Shown here: piece by piece, positions 43,455 through 55,127 of the stretch
Position numbering within the stretch: the first letter of the stretch is position 1
How the letters are laid out: every line of letters begins with the position of its first letter
Program-made: the position numbers and the translations under genes
DNA from: Zhengitettix transpicula
Taxonomy: Eukaryota; Arthropoda; Insecta; Orthoptera; Tetrigidae
Assembly: GCA_037074705.1 (NCBI GenBank)
Contig: CM073590.1
Coordinates: 244,730,601 to 244,794,600 of the forward strand
DNA: 64,000 nucleotides
Direction of reading: 5' to 3'
The notes under the pieces: generated by a model
Told to the model about the DNA's origin: nothing
The model's input: the letters and a program-made list of their open reading frames with translations, nothing else
Database searches by the model: none

Positions 43455-44433
43455 GAGCTCTGCCGGAGGCTACCTTTTGGGGATGCCTCCTCCTCCCTCT
43501 GGGTTTTTTGAACTATGGTTCCCACAGGCCGAGGCACCTCGTTATCTTCTGAGAGGTGTATGTTCCTGGGGGTCGCAGACCTTAGCTATACGGTAACAGT
43601 TGTCCGCTGTTCCCATTGGAATAGTCGGTGAGCTGCCTCTTAAAGTGGTCGAGGCAGGCACGTACAAGTGAATGCTGCGTAAAACCCGCTATCCACGGAA
43701 GGGCGTGGGACAAGTACCGAATGCCCGACCTACCTGATGCAGGTTTTTCTAGGGGTTTTCCCTGCATCACATTTAAGGCGAGTTGCCGGGTAGGATCCTT
43801 AAACCATAGCCCCGGTGGATAACAGAACCTTTTAGGAGAGACAGGAAGGGGCTACCTTTGGGGATGCCTTTTCCTCTCCGTTTTTGACCTAAGATTCCCA
43901 CAAGCCTAGGCACCTCGGCCTGTTCTGAGAGGTGTATGTTGCGGGGTCGGAGACCTTGGGCATACGGTAAGAGTTGTTCGCTATTCCCATTGGAACAGTC
44001 GGCCAGCTGCCTCCTAAACTGGTCGAGGCACGGAGAAGGGAATGCTGCGTCCCCACAGCGAACTCTTCTCCCGCCATCGGAAGGGCGTGGGACAAGTACC
44101 CAATGCCCGACCTACGCGATGCAGGTTTTTCTAGGGGTTTCCCTGCATTTCTTTAGGCGAATGCCGAGTAGGATCCTTAAACCATAGCCCGGGGGCCCCT
44201 AGTTAACCCTTGGCTACCTTCCTCTACCCTTCCGCATCCCCCCTTTCAAATCCCTTCCTATGCTAGTAAAGGGGAGTTGCCCAATGTGGATTACCCTCAT
44301 GCAGCCTGTTGCCCTAAAAAAAACCCTAGTTAACCCTTGGCTACCTTCCTCTACCTTTCCGTATTCCCCGCTTTCACTCCTTTTCCTTAGCTATAAGAGG
44401 GGAGTTGCCACCATGTGGATTACCCTAAAAAAG
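43455..44433 (+). mobile_element. Composite of three joined family S units
   Basis: Unit 1 (43464-43817) lacks the hairpins and stops at CCATAGCCCCGG; unit 2 (43822-44323) is nearly complete and ends GTTGCCCTAAAAAAA; unit 3 (44324-44433) is only the last 110 bp, ending ACCCTAAAAAAG. All three point the same way. The same 14-bp sequence lies directly on both sides of the whole, so the three units appear to have inserted as one piece of about 980 bp. Confidence 0.8.
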
Positions 44434-44447
44434 TACCCAATTTTAGA
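44434..44447. repeat. Target duplication, right copy
   Basis: Second copy of TACCCAATTTTAGA, directly after the A-tail of the composite. Confidence 0.75.
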
Positions 44448-45288
44448 AATATAGAATTGCAAAAACAACATACACAAGAAAATAGATGACAGAAATAGGA
44501 CAATATGAATGAGTAAGAAGCTACTAGTGATAATTGACTAATAAATTGCACAGTCGAAAAACTCAAATTATAAGACGTTTCTTATGCACATGTGAAGAAT
44601 TTAAAATACAGATGAATGAATACAGAAATTATTACTACAATATTGCCAATGGAGGTAATAAATAAATACTTCTTCTTATTCCCTTTCTCCGTTTAGCACA
44701 ATTATTCATAACGAACGCCGTATTAAGTAAATGTTTCCGCGCATGCGCAATAGACAAACAAGCCTCAGCGTTTACTCTTTGGAATGCAGTCGACCTGATT
44801 TCCTTTTATTCTTGTATGTCAAGGATGTGACTTTGTTTTCTTTGCGTGAATCATCGCTTTTAAACTTCATCGTTGGCTTCCTCGCTGACACACCGCAAGC
44901 GCCAGCCACACGTATAAAATATTATCTGTAACTTGGGATTTCGCCTAAACTGTAAGCAAACGTTGTAAAACTCCCACCAGCACCAGCGTGATACAAGTGT
45001 GTAATGTAGACCCTGGTACCTGGCACGGACAAGCTGCTATCAACACTCTTCACTTAACACTATCTCTAAATTAACTACTCGCGATAAGAATATGGACGTC
45101 GACACACTCATAAATACGGTTCTCCGTTGTGAAGACACGCGGAATAAGGCCAATTACAGCAGCGAGGGAACGAGGCAAATGAAAGAACTGTGACACTCCA
45201 AAATTAATACTGTCATGGCAAGAAGGCAGTTTGGCAGACGTCCTGCGGGGAATAAGGACCACGATGAGCCAAGCAGGAAGAAAAGGCA
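44448..45288. other. Unassigned stretch
   Basis: Mostly AT-rich to 44700, then balanced composition to 45280 without long frames, domains or repeats. One of the longer candidate unique segments. Confidence 0.4.
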
Positions 45289-45845
45289 TTTTTTTAGGGC
45301 AACAGGCTACATGAGGGTAATCCACGTGGTAGCAACTCCCCTTTAATAGCATAGGAAGGGATTTGAAAGGGGGGATGCGGAAGGGTAGAAGAAGGTAGCC
45401 AAGGGTTAACTAGGGGCCCCGGTCTATATTTTAAGGATCCTACCTGGCATTCGTCTAAAGAAATGCAGGGAAAACCCTAGGAAAACCTGCATCGGGTAGG
45501 TCGGGCATTGTGGTACTTGTCCCACGCCCTTCCGATAGCGGGAGAAGAGTTTGCTGTGGGGACGCAGCATTCCCTTCTCCGTGCCTCGACCAGTTTAGGA
45601 GGCAGCTGGCCGACTGTTCCAATGGGAATAGCGGACAACTCTTACCGTATGCCCAAGGTCTGTGACCCCGGAACATACACCTCTCAGAACAGGCCGAGGT
45701 GTCTCGGCTTGTGGGAGCCTTAGTTCAAAAACGGAGAGAGGAGGAGGCATCCCCAAAGGTAGCCCCATCGTATCTCTCCTAAAAGGTTCTGTCTGCGAGA
45801 GAACATCCCTCGTAGGTATTGCCTGCGAGAGAATAGCCCTCGCAG
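45289..45845 (-). mobile_element. Family S element, full length
   Basis: T-run at 45289, complete body and both hairpins (the second ends CCCTCGCAG at 45845). About 557 bp. Very similar to 35576-36132. A GGAAGAAAA-GC sequence flanks both sides loosely but is not directly adjacent on the right. Confidence 0.9.
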
Positions 45846-45879
45846 ACGTGTCCTAGAACGATGGGAAGAAAATGCCACG

Positions 45880-46142
45880 TCTCTCGCTATCGGAAGGGCG
45901 TGGGACAAGTACCAGAATGCCCGACCTACCTGATGCAGGTTTTTCTAGGGTTTTCCCTGCATTTCTTTAGGCGAATGCCAGGTAGGATCCTTAAAATATA
46001 GCCCGGGGCCCCTAGTTAACCGTTGGCTACCTTCCTCTACCCTTCCGCATCCCCCCTTTCAAATCCCTTCCTATGCTATTAAAGGGGAGTTGCCCAACGT
46101 GGATCACCCTCATGTAGCCTGTTGTGCTAAAGAAAAAAAAAA
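45880..46142 (+). mobile_element. Family S element, 5'-truncated, facing its neighbour
   Basis: Begins at CTCGCTATCGGAAGGGCG and ends GTTGTGCTAAAGAAAAAAAA. Together with 45289-45845 it forms an inverted pair about 35 bp apart at the 5' sides. Confidence 0.85.
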
Positions 46143-46787
46143 CGTTTTGCTGATGACCGAATTAAAATTACATACTGTGAAGGATCTTGGCAGAGAATAT
46201 CAATGGTCGGTGATGAATAAAAATCATCCAAGAAGGTAAGAAAAGTTAAAAATCAAAAAATTGTAGGTTGTTAAATGAAGATTTAGGAGACAATGGAAGG
46301 TTTATTAGGACATAAAATTCGCGAATAAAATTAAACACGGTTCAGTAGCGAGGGAGGGATTGAGACCTTAGCAAGAAAAATTACAGGAGATAAATATCTT
46401 TTCCATCCACCTCCGTAAGCATAAATAAAAGTCAGCAAGTTCCCTTTTAATTACAGTGACACCTGTTGCTTTGCCAACATGAAGGATGATATCCCGCAGC
46501 ATCGTGATTGCAGTGACTCTGCCCACGCAACCTGCATGAGGTTATGTTTCACGTGTGTTTGACAGATTCCCTTGCTAATTGTATTTCGCTGAAAGGGAAT
46601 ACGAGATACGTCCAATGCAAGAGAGAAGGGGGTTGGGGGACTACGTCACTGTCCACATTTCATTTCTGTATGTTGCCCTCACTGAAGCAGTCAAACCTTG
46701 TGTCACTGAATATCTCCATCTGCACTTCTGTATTGATTTTAGCTCCTTTATACCGATAGACAAACAGGAAACATGAATTAATTCTAT
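46143..46787. other. Unassigned stretch
   Basis: A 71-codon plus frame at 46544 has no recognised domain. No repeat family seen. Confidence 0.4.
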
Positions 46788-47053
46788 TTTTTGGGGGGTG
46801 TAGACAGGCTACATGAGGGTAACCCACATGGTGGCAACTCCCCTCTTATAGCATAGGAAAGGGAGTGAAATGGGGGATGCGGACGGGTAGAGGAAGGTAG
46901 CCAAGGGTTAACTAGGGGCCACCGGGCTATGGTTTAAGGATCCTACCCGGCGGCAATTCGCCTAAAAGTGATGCAGAGAAAACCCTAAAAAACCTCCATC
47001 AGGTAGGTCGGGCATTTGGTACTTGTCCCACGCCAACCCTGGATGGCGGGAGA
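46788..47053 (-). mobile_element. Family S element, 3' half
   Basis: T-run then GTGTAGACAGGCTACATGAGG through to CCTGGATGGCGGGAGA. The rest of the element is absent. Confidence 0.85.
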
Positions 47054-47267
47054 TGTTTCAATACATTTTCAATTGAAACGTTCTTTACGCGAGCTGAATA
47101 CTTGTAAAAGTGAGCTGGTGAACACGTTACGGAACGTGCTGTTGTGACGCTGCGAGGCAAACAGGTAGAGAGTATCTTCCCCCCCCCCCACACACACACA
47201 CATCTGTCTTACATATAAAAACTATTAAACTTTTTTTCTCTCCCAAAGAATCAGTTAAATATAATTG

Positions 47268-47790
47268 ACTGTATGTATGTATGTAAATGTGCATGTTCCT
47301 TATACAAATCTACACCCCTGAGAGAAAACATCACAAAATCTCGTACACGTGTTCTTTCCGACAGGTAAACAAATACTGTGTGTGTGTGCGAGACACGCTC
47401 ACCACCACCCCTACGGAGGGGTGGGGTGGGGCGTGGCCATGGGGTGGAAATTTTCAAACGCACTAAAACGGCTGTTTAATATTTTTCGGGGGTAAATGAC
47501 ATTGATAGTGTTTTTCTCGATGTTTGTAGTGTGTAGTTTGAATCTCCTTCGGGGTGGTAAGGGGTCGGGTGGGGGGTGGTGTGTGGGACGTTACAGAAAA
47601 CTGACGCGAAAGCAGCAGATATAGAAGTCGAATACGGGGTTATGGATGTCGCTGAGTTTAATTATGACATTCAACTTGCGGTTTAACCCCTAACAGAAGT
47701 GGTGGTGGACAGGGGTGGGAATTTTTTAAAGCAGGCTAAAATGGCCGATATTTGCGTCTGATGAATAATTGTCGGGGGTCATTATTAATA
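47268..47790 (-). repeat. Family T array, about 1.7 units
   Basis: On the minus strand it ends at the GTACACGTG-like block, TTTGTATAAGGAACATGCAC and a CATACATACATACAGT tail (47268-47290). The leading end is missing and the array stops in AT-rich DNA at about 47790. Confidence 0.8.
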
Positions 47791-48110
47791 TACTTATATA
47801 TATATAAATAAATTTCCAATTAATAACAGGAGTATTTAGAAAATAATTAATATTTTACCAATTATTTTAATTAATTTAATTTTACTTTCACTTAAAATAA
47901 TTATTAAATGTTTTTAAAGAACTCTTTAGATAATTAATCTGCTTAATTAAAAATTAATTACGTGAGTAAAAAAATCATTTTAATTAATTTCTTTGTACTT
48001 TTAATTTCAAATAAAATAATTTGTAATAATTGTTCTTTAAACAAACACTCTAGAATATATATATATATTATTATTATTAATTTCTAAATTCTAGATAAAA
48101 ACTGTCCAAC

Positions 48111-48143
48111 CTGATGATGAGGCCCCAGAAGACGACGAAACGT
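48111..48143 (+). ncRNA. Hammerhead-like motif H9
   Basis: CTGATGA, then TGAGGCCCCAGAAGACGAC, GAAAC, GTGG. Both core boxes are exact but stem II is poor. Confidence 0.3.
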
Positions 48144-48231
48144 GGAAAATTGATATATTTTTGTTTTATAAAACATTGTAATAAGTCAACGATTGTCCTT
48201 ATACCGACACTTTATTTTTTATTTATAGCGT

Positions 48232-48267
48232 AACGACGTTTCGATCCATGTTTCGTGTCGTCTTCAG
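48232..48267 (-). ncRNA. Hammerhead-like motif H10
   Basis: On the minus strand CTGAAGA, extra C, GACACGAAACATGGATC (weak stem), GAAAC, GTC, GTT. Confidence 0.3.
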
Positions 48268-48353
48268 TTTTTTTTATTATTTCTAATGAGGAGAGACATT
48301 CACAAATGGTTTTAAATTTTCAGACTAGTTGTACAATACCTTAGGGTGCAAAC

Positions 48354-48388
48354 CTGAAGAAGATATGAACATGTATCGAAACGTCGTT
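48354..48388 (+). ncRNA. Hammerhead-like motif H11
   Basis: CTGAAGA, extra A, stem GATA/TATC with an 8-nt loop, GAAAC, GTC, GTT. It is the inverted counterpart of H10 and has the better stem. Confidence 0.35.
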
Positions 48389-48470
48389 ACGCTATAAGTA
48401 AAGAATTAAGTGTCTGTATAAGGAAAATCGTTGACTTATGTTTTATAAATTAATAATATCGATATCACGA

Positions 48471-48501
48471 CGACGTTTCGACCTGTTTTGGGACCTCAAA
48501 G
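48471..48501 (-). ncRNA. Hammerhead-like motif H12, decayed
   Basis: On the minus strand CTTTGAG in place of CTGATGA, then GTCCCAAAACAGGTC, GAAAC, GTC, GTC. Counterpart of H9. Confidence 0.25.
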
Positions 48502-48579
48502 AGGTTTGACAGTTTTTAATCTAGAATTTAGAAATTAATAACACGTTCTAGAATGTTGTAAAGAACAGTTACAATATAT

Positions 48580-49215
48580 TTGAAACTAGCTGAGTGCCCG
48601 GCGTTGCCAGAGATGTCATTTATCCATAACCCCCAACAACTTAAGGGTGCTCCCGTCCCATGCCGAAAGGGGAAGAAATTATACACAAACAACATCAGGA
48701 GAAATACCATCAGTATAATTAACCCTAAAAAAATATTTATTCAACGCAAATATCTGCCGTGTTTGCATGTTCCAATAAATTCCACCCCGCCCACCACCGC
48801 CCTCTGGGAGTTAATTGCAAGTTTAATGTCATAATTAAACTCAGTGACATCTATAACCTTGGATTCGACTCCAATCTCGGTTGTATTCGTGTTATTTTCT
48901 TCTAAAGAACCAACACCACCGCTAAGGGTGCTCCTATTCCATACTGTTAGGGGTTGAAATTATACTCAGAGAAAATCTGTAGAGACACTATCAATCTCTT
49001 TGACAACCGAAAAATATTTGTCTGGCTCGAATATCAGACGTTTTAGCATGTAAGAAATTTTCCACCCCCGTCCACACCCGCTCCTGGGGGGGTTGTAGAC
49101 GTGTCTCACCCCGACAGTGTTCGTCTCCTTGTCACAAAGAACACGTGTACGAAATTTGATAATATTTACTACAAGGGTGTAGATTTGTATAAGGAGCATA
49201 CACAGATACATACAT
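48580..49215 (+). repeat. Family T array, about 2 units
   Basis: Starts GAAACTAGCTGAGTGCCCGG, followed by CGTTGCCAGAGATGTCATTT, two units, the ACGTGTACGAAATTTGAT block and ACAGATACATACATA. A complete small T element with both ends. Confidence 0.85.
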
Positions 49216-50334
49216 ATTAAATCAATCCTTTAACTCTTAATTGTGCAATAATTGATTTATTAATTTAAAAAAACTGAGGTACGATAAGAGCTATAAATAT
49301 TTAAAATTACTATTGTGACTCAAGGCCGTTTATTTAATTAATTACATGAATAACACGGTTTCATAATTATTGTATCATTGATAATGGAATCGGCTGCGCC
49401 TTTCACTTTCCGTGGACGCAACCCGCGTCGCGGCAATGACGTCACGCAACGCCGCCGCCCGACAAGTAGACAGCCCGTAAACAGAGCAACAATCACAAAG
49501 GCGACCGCCGCGCCACTTGTCTCCAACAACCCTCCCTTAAATCTGATCTGCGAACATGCTGAGGTCGCTGAAATTTTTCAGAAGGTCTGTCTTCAGCTTG
49601 AATACGTAATCAGGTTGCCTGGGGGCAATGAATAAGGAAGCTTGCTTGCTGCGTGGCTTTTCTTTCCTCTGCAACCCTTCCCCCCTTCCCGTCGTCTCGT
49701 CTGACTCTTGGTGCTCCCACACAATAGCTCGTCTAGCAAATGATTGCTAAAGCCTTTCACTTTTATTTTTATTTCCCGCGCCCCTCGAAAACCATAATCC
49801 TTAAACGGAATTGCAAGTAGCCCTTAATCTATTTTTATTTTCCCTTACCAGGACCCCACAATTGAATCCATTTATTTCAGCAACTGCTGCCCCCAGACGA
49901 ACCCTAATATTAACTAACAATTTTTGTTTGTCGCGTGTTTACCGTTGTTTTTTTTTTCGCTCACCTTCGCGTCCTTCACTGAGAAAACCTCGAATCTCAA
50001 TGACCCAATCACATTAAACGTTTCTTCAAATATTTTATATACACTGATATTTACAGGCCAAACACACACACACACACACACATATTTCTTTACACTTTAT
50101 TTTCATTATTAAAGACCAACAAGTTTTTTATTTTATATAACAAAATTCTTTTTCCTTTGATACTTATAACGTCGCATCTATGGCGCTTTAATAGACTGCC
50201 AGCGAATGCCCAACGTTGCCACATCGTGAGCAATGAAATGACAACAAAGTCCTCACTGGCGTACTGCGCGTGCACGATAATACGTGACAACGTTTAACGT
50301 CCTGTCAGAGTGCAGCGGTACGAGTATCGCAATT
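49216..50334. other. Unassigned stretch
   Basis: The part 49380-49740 is GC-rich with frames of 61-85 codons on both strands and no domain. A CA run at 50059-50082. One TGACGTCA at 49437. Confidence 0.4.
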
Positions 50335-50765
50335 CAGGTTCAGGAATATGACGTCACCGGATGACGTCAGAAACCATCGTCGAAACAGTTTTTAAAAAAC
50401 ATTAAATATTATTTTGTACAAATATAACTTAATAGTAATCGAGGTAAAGGATTACAGCGCTCTCTGTAACGGGATAAAGGCCCGGACTGTGACGTCACCT
50501 GATGACGTCTGAAACGAACGTCCAACCGCAGTTATATGATTATATATATATATATATTTATAAAACAAATTATATATAATAATTCGTTTAAATGGACGAA
50601 AAAACGAATGTAAATTGTTTTTTAAAATATTAAATATTATTCTTACCATTCTAACGTAATAACAAGCGAGGTACGGATTCACACGCGTGGACTCAGGAAC
50701 AGAGGATGACGTCACCGTGTGACGTCAGAGACGGCCACGTGACCGCAGTTATACGTAAAAACTGA
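50335..50765 (+). repeat. Family D repeat, 2.3 tandem units with paired TGACGTCA
   Basis: Octamer pairs start at 50349/50362, 50490/50503 (second one TGACGTCT) and 50707/50720, each 13 bp apart. Between them run GTCCAACCGCAGTTAT-like blocks, TTTTTAAAA-ATTAAATATTAT and TAACGTAATA-like sequence. Unit length is about 140-220 bp. Confidence 0.75.
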
Positions 50766-51114
50766 CTATTAATTCGACGGCGCCGACGTATGGAACATTA
50801 CTAGAAAAATCTTTACAGGTTTCCCTTGAAATGTATCACAAGTGATGGACGCCCTCCCATTAAAACCAACACTTTGACCCCCCACCAGAGTTAAATCCAG
50901 AGAGATTAATGTTCTGGGGGGGAATTATTCACGCCCACGTGGACAATCCGTTGTGTTGTTTGTGTGTAGCCGTGGGTGGCTCTGGCAGCCGTACAGAATC
51001 CCCACGGCAGACATTTATTTATCTAACCAAGGAGGATCCGCTCGCTGGACGGAAGCCCACCCAATTAGTTCCGGATGACCTCACCACGACTTCACACACC
51101 TGCTGCTGCCGTAT
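50766..51114. other. Unassigned stretch
   Basis: Balanced composition with a 123-codon plus frame that runs into a Cys-Val-rich GT repeat; no domain recognised. Confidence 0.4.
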
Positions 51115-51192
51115 GTATGTGTGTGTGTGGTCGTGTCTCGAGTGTGTGTGCGTGTGTGGTCGTGTCTCGAGTGTGTGTGTGTGTGTGTGTGT
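51115..51192. repeat. GT-rich array with duplicated 31-bp segment
   Basis: GTGTGTGGTCGTGTCTCGAG occurs twice, each followed by GT repeats. Confidence 0.9.
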
Positions 51193-52220
51193 TATCACAC
51201 ATGGCGACGACGTAAGGTGGCCGGGGCCGTTAATCAAGAGGCTCGGGGATTTGCCAACGTATCAGCAGCGGAGGTGCTGACGTGATGGTGGAAAAGGAGG
51301 AACTGACCGATGTTTCAACCCTGAGGGGGACGACGACGACGAGACTGTTGAAATTTAGGTTTCTATTACGATTTATGTAACACTTGAAGGGTTACAATGG
51401 CAGTTAAAGATAAGAAAGGGACTAATTAAAGGAAAAAATCAATAAAAATTACGGATTTTAAAATCTAGCAAGCTTGAGGGATGCAAAATAACATTTTTTT
51501 GGGAAGATAGAAATGAAAAATACAGTAAGAAACTACTTCAGAGGACTCTGGACTGAAACAAGCCGCTGCGTGAGTCGGCCTTTGAGGTTAAACCTGGGCT
51601 TGAGAACTTAGGTGCTCGGACACATTGGCTTCCGCCTTGAATGAAGTGTGAGTTTATGGTAACAAAAAGTTAAGAAGAAATTCACGTGTGTGAGAAACAG
51701 TATTTAAAAGATTTTTTTCTTTTGCTGGAAGTCTCGACGCGATGCTAAGTTAAAGCCCTCTGGTGGAGTGACTAAAAAGAGGGATAACGAAATTTTGGAT
51801 GAGAGGGAATAGAAAATAAATCAGTAAAAACCCGAGAAAAAGACGAAACTGGAGAAATTTGAGGACATACATAGAAGGTTAGTGGTGAAAATGCTGAAAG
51901 GTGACCGTCGAGGACAAGTCAGTCAGTCAGTCAGTGAGACTTGCAGTTGAGCTTCTAGATCGTCTTACAACCTCGTTGTATTCCTTATATCCTTGTTTCA
52001 GTTCTCTGACGGGTCTCCTTGCATTTATAAGCGATTAGTAACTCTTCGTTATTTCTTGAACCGTGACGTCAGCAACGCGTCATCGTCCAGAGATGAGTCA
52101 ACAACAACAAGTAGGTCTGAGATACTGTAAACTCTCTGTATTCCTTCAGGCTGCAAATTCTAAGTAAGTTACAATTAAAAATAGAATTTAGCGGACTAAT
52201 TACAAATGACATCCTCCCCC
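51193..52220. other. Unassigned stretch
   Basis: A (CAGT)4 run at 51917-51936. One TGACGTCA at 52064. No gene or repeat family recognised. Confidence 0.4.
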
Positions 52221-52224
52221 TTAT

Positions 52225-53975
52225 AAATATCAACCCCTTTAGGACATGATTTTTTTAGGGTTTTTTATTTTAAATTAAATTTTTTAAGATTTTTTTTGTG
52301 ATTAAATTACGAGAAAACATAATTTTAAAAATATCAACCCCTTTAGTGCACGATTTTATTGAGGTATTTTTTTTTTAAAATTACATTTTTTAAGATTTAT
52401 TTTTGTCAATAAAATAAGGGAATTTTTTTTAAAAAAAATATCAACCCTTTAGTGCACGATTTTATTCAGTTATTTTTTTAAAATTAAATTTTTAAGATTT
52501 ATTTTGGTCAATAAAATAAGGGAAATTATTTTTAAAAAATTTCAACCCTTTCTGCACGATTTTATTGAGGTATTTTATTTAAATTAAATTTTTTAAGATT
52601 TATTTTTGAGAATAAAAGAAGAGAAACAATAATATTAAAAATATCAACCCTTAAGTGCGCGATTTTTTTGAGTATTTTTTTTTAAATTACATTTTTTAAG
52701 ATTTATTTTTGTCAATAAAATAAGGGAAAAATAATTTTAAAAATATTAACCCTTTAGTTCGCGGTTTTTTGGGGTATTTTTAAATTAAATTAAATTTTTT
52801 AAGATTTATTTTTGAGAAAAAAGACAGGATAAAATAATATAAAAAATATCAACCCTTTAGTGCGCGATTTTTTTGGGTATTTTTTTTTTAAATTACATTT
52901 TTTAAGATTTATTTTTGTCAACAAAATAAGGGAATTTTTTTTAAAAAAAATATCAACCCTTTTTAGTGCACGATTTTATTCAGTTATTTTTTTAAAATTA
53001 AATTTTTAAGATTTATTTTGGTCAATAAAATAAGGGATTTTTTTTAAAAAAAATATCAACCCTTTAGTGTACGATTTTATTCAGTTATTTTTTTAAAATT
53101 AAATTTTTAAGATTTATTTTGGTCAATAAAATAAGGGAAATTATTTTTAAAAATTTTCAACCCTTTCTGCACGATTTTATTGAGCTATTTTATTTAAATT
53201 AAATTTTTTAAGATTTATTTGTGAGGATAAAAGACGGGAAAAAATCATTTTAAAAATATCAACCCTTAAGTGCACGATTTTATTCAGTTATTTTTTAAAA
53301 TTAAATATTTAAGATATTTTTGTCAATTAAAATAAGGGAAAAATAATTTTAAAAATATCAACCCTTTAGTTCGCGGTTTTTTGGGGTATTTTTAAATTAA
53401 ATTAAATTTTTTAAGATTTATTTGTGAGGATAAAAGACGGGAAAAAATCATTTTAAAAATATCAACCCTTAAGTGCACGATTTTATTCAGTTATTTTTTA
53501 AAATTAAATATTTAAGATATTTTTGTCAATTAAAATAAGGGAAAAATAATTTTAAAAATATCAACCCTTTAGTTCGCGGTTTTTTGGGGTATTTTTAAAT
53601 TAAATTAAATTTTTTAAGATTTATTTGTGAGGATAAAAGACGGGAAAAAATCATTTTAAAAATATCAACCCTTAAGTGCACTATTTTATTCAGTTATTTT
53701 TTTAAAATTAATTTTTTAAGATATTTTTGTCAATAAAATAAGGGAAATTATTTTTAAAATATTTCAACCCTTTCTGCACGATTTTATTGAGCTATTTTAA
53801 TTAAATTAAATTTTTTAAGATTTATTTTTGTCAATAAAATAAGGGAAAAATAATTTAAAAAATATCAACCCTTTAGTGCGCGATTTTTTTGGGTATTTTT
53901 TTTTTAAATTAAATTTTTTAAGATTTATTTTTGTGAATAAAATACGAGGAAAAAAATAACCAAAAAAAATATCAA
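52225..53975 (+). repeat. Minisatellite with about 104-bp units, 17 copies
   Basis: Each unit has ATATCAACCCTTTAGTGCACG, ATTTTATTGAG-TATTTTTTT, AAATTAAATTTTTTAAG and ATTTATTTTTGTCAATAAA-type sequence. ATCAACCC starts lie near 52229, 52330, 52440, 52541, 52642, 52745, 52848, 52953, 53055, 53157, 53260, 53358, 53460, 53559, 53666, 53762 and 53867. From 53221 to about 53690 two unit types alternate, giving a period of about 202 bp. Confidence 0.9.
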
Positions 53976-54084
53976 ACATGACCGTAGTCAATGATGTTGC
54001 ACATATTCAACATAAATATAATTTGGTCCTATTTATGAATAATTCTCGTTAATTAGATAATTATTATTTTGGAGGAATTACAAT

Positions 54085-54235
54085 ACCCTGAGAGTGACGC
54101 TTAAATTTTTTTTTCTTGAATGAAAATAATAACAGAGAAAATAAATATTAAGAATTTGACCGTTGGGGGGAGGGGGGGTGGTGGTAGAAATCTTGTCCTG
54201 AGAGGGGTTGACTCATAGAAAGCTCGGACCCTTAA
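54085..54235 (+). repeat. Dispersed repeat, copy 2
   Basis: Same order of blocks as 40505-40640, with a longer G-run (54163-54177). It begins about 110 bp after the 104-bp minisatellite ends. Confidence 0.75.
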
Positions 54236-55127
54236 GTACCACGTTGTTTCATATCTGCATCACAACTTAGCTTCTCTTAGAAGCCGACAGATGTCTCTGG
54301 GGGCGATACTGAAGGTTATGCTGCTGCACTAGGGCACTGAAGGGTTAAAGAAAATTCAAGAGGGTGAATATAAAGTTATGAATCATTGTTAAATATATTT
54401 TTCCCTAATCTTTGATAACGTAAAGCGATGATCGTACGTTAAATATAAAGAGGAATGTGCTGCAGAGGAAACGTTGTGGTACACCGCGTGTGGCAATGTG
54501 TAAGATGAATGGAGCCACAGCGACGAGGGGCCACCTCTAGAAATAACTAGAAGCCGCCATTCATCTTAGTCTCAGCGTGCAGAGTGAACAGGATGGGGAA
54601 AGGAGAAGTGACAAGGCGAGGAAGGAACAACAATGCATCGCGGTAGTGCCAAAACTAGCGTGTACCTTGGTCCAAGGCCAATGGCGGGTCTTGCCAGGAA
54701 CAGGGGGCGATAAGGAGAGCGTGACACGTGAGAGAAGGGGAAGGAAACAGAGGAACGGATCCACTGGCGAGCGGAGAAGAAGTTTCCAGTAGCCCTTCAC
54801 TTGCCGGCCGGACAGACGGAGCCAAACACACACACACACACACGGAGGACCCTCGAGAGGCCAACTAGAAGATAAAATAAACAAGGCCGGGGCCTCTGCT
54901 TTGACAGACAGACAGAGAAAGGTTCGGAGGCAGAGGAACTCAGACATTCACCATCTGCCTGCCGCTGAGATGCTTTCAGAAACACAGCACGAAACTTAAT
55001 TACCAAAAAAAATATATATATCAGGGTATGAAACTTGACAAAAACACTTCAACACTAGACAAATCATTTCTCTCTCTTACTGTTAATATTAATCTTTTTT
55101 ATTCCCTATTAATACCCTGTCAAAGTA
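54236..55127. other. Unassigned stretch
   Basis: GC-richer at 54480-54960 with frames up to 128 codons on the minus strand, Leu/Ser/Cys-rich and crossing a CA run at 54825-54844. A 12-bp inverted repeat (TAAGATGAATGG / CCATTCATCTTA) lies at about 54501-54568. Confidence 0.4.

Larger units (their letters stand above)
48021..48574. mobile_element. Palindromic element of about 550 bp with four family H motifs
   Basis: Left arm 48021-48268 and right arm 48353-48574 pair over more than 200 bp: TTTCTAAATTCTAGAT-AAAAACTGTC, TTTATAAAACAT, AAGTCAACGATT-TCCTTATAC-GACACTT and TATAGCGTAACGACGTTTCGAT all recur inverted. The centre is about 85 bp. Each arm holds two H motifs pointing toward each other. 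The element lies between two T arrays that point away from it, and T array 48580-49215 starts within 15 bp of its end. No protein is encoded. Confidence 0.75.

Noticed and set aside
52225..53975. Centromeric satellite
   Set aside because: Only 1.75 kb long and bordered by ordinary interspersed DNA; a local minisatellite fits better.
54561..54947. A 128-codon Leu/Ser/Cys-rich minus-strand frame
   Set aside because: Includes a Cys-Val run from a CA repeat; no signal of a known family, no splice support.
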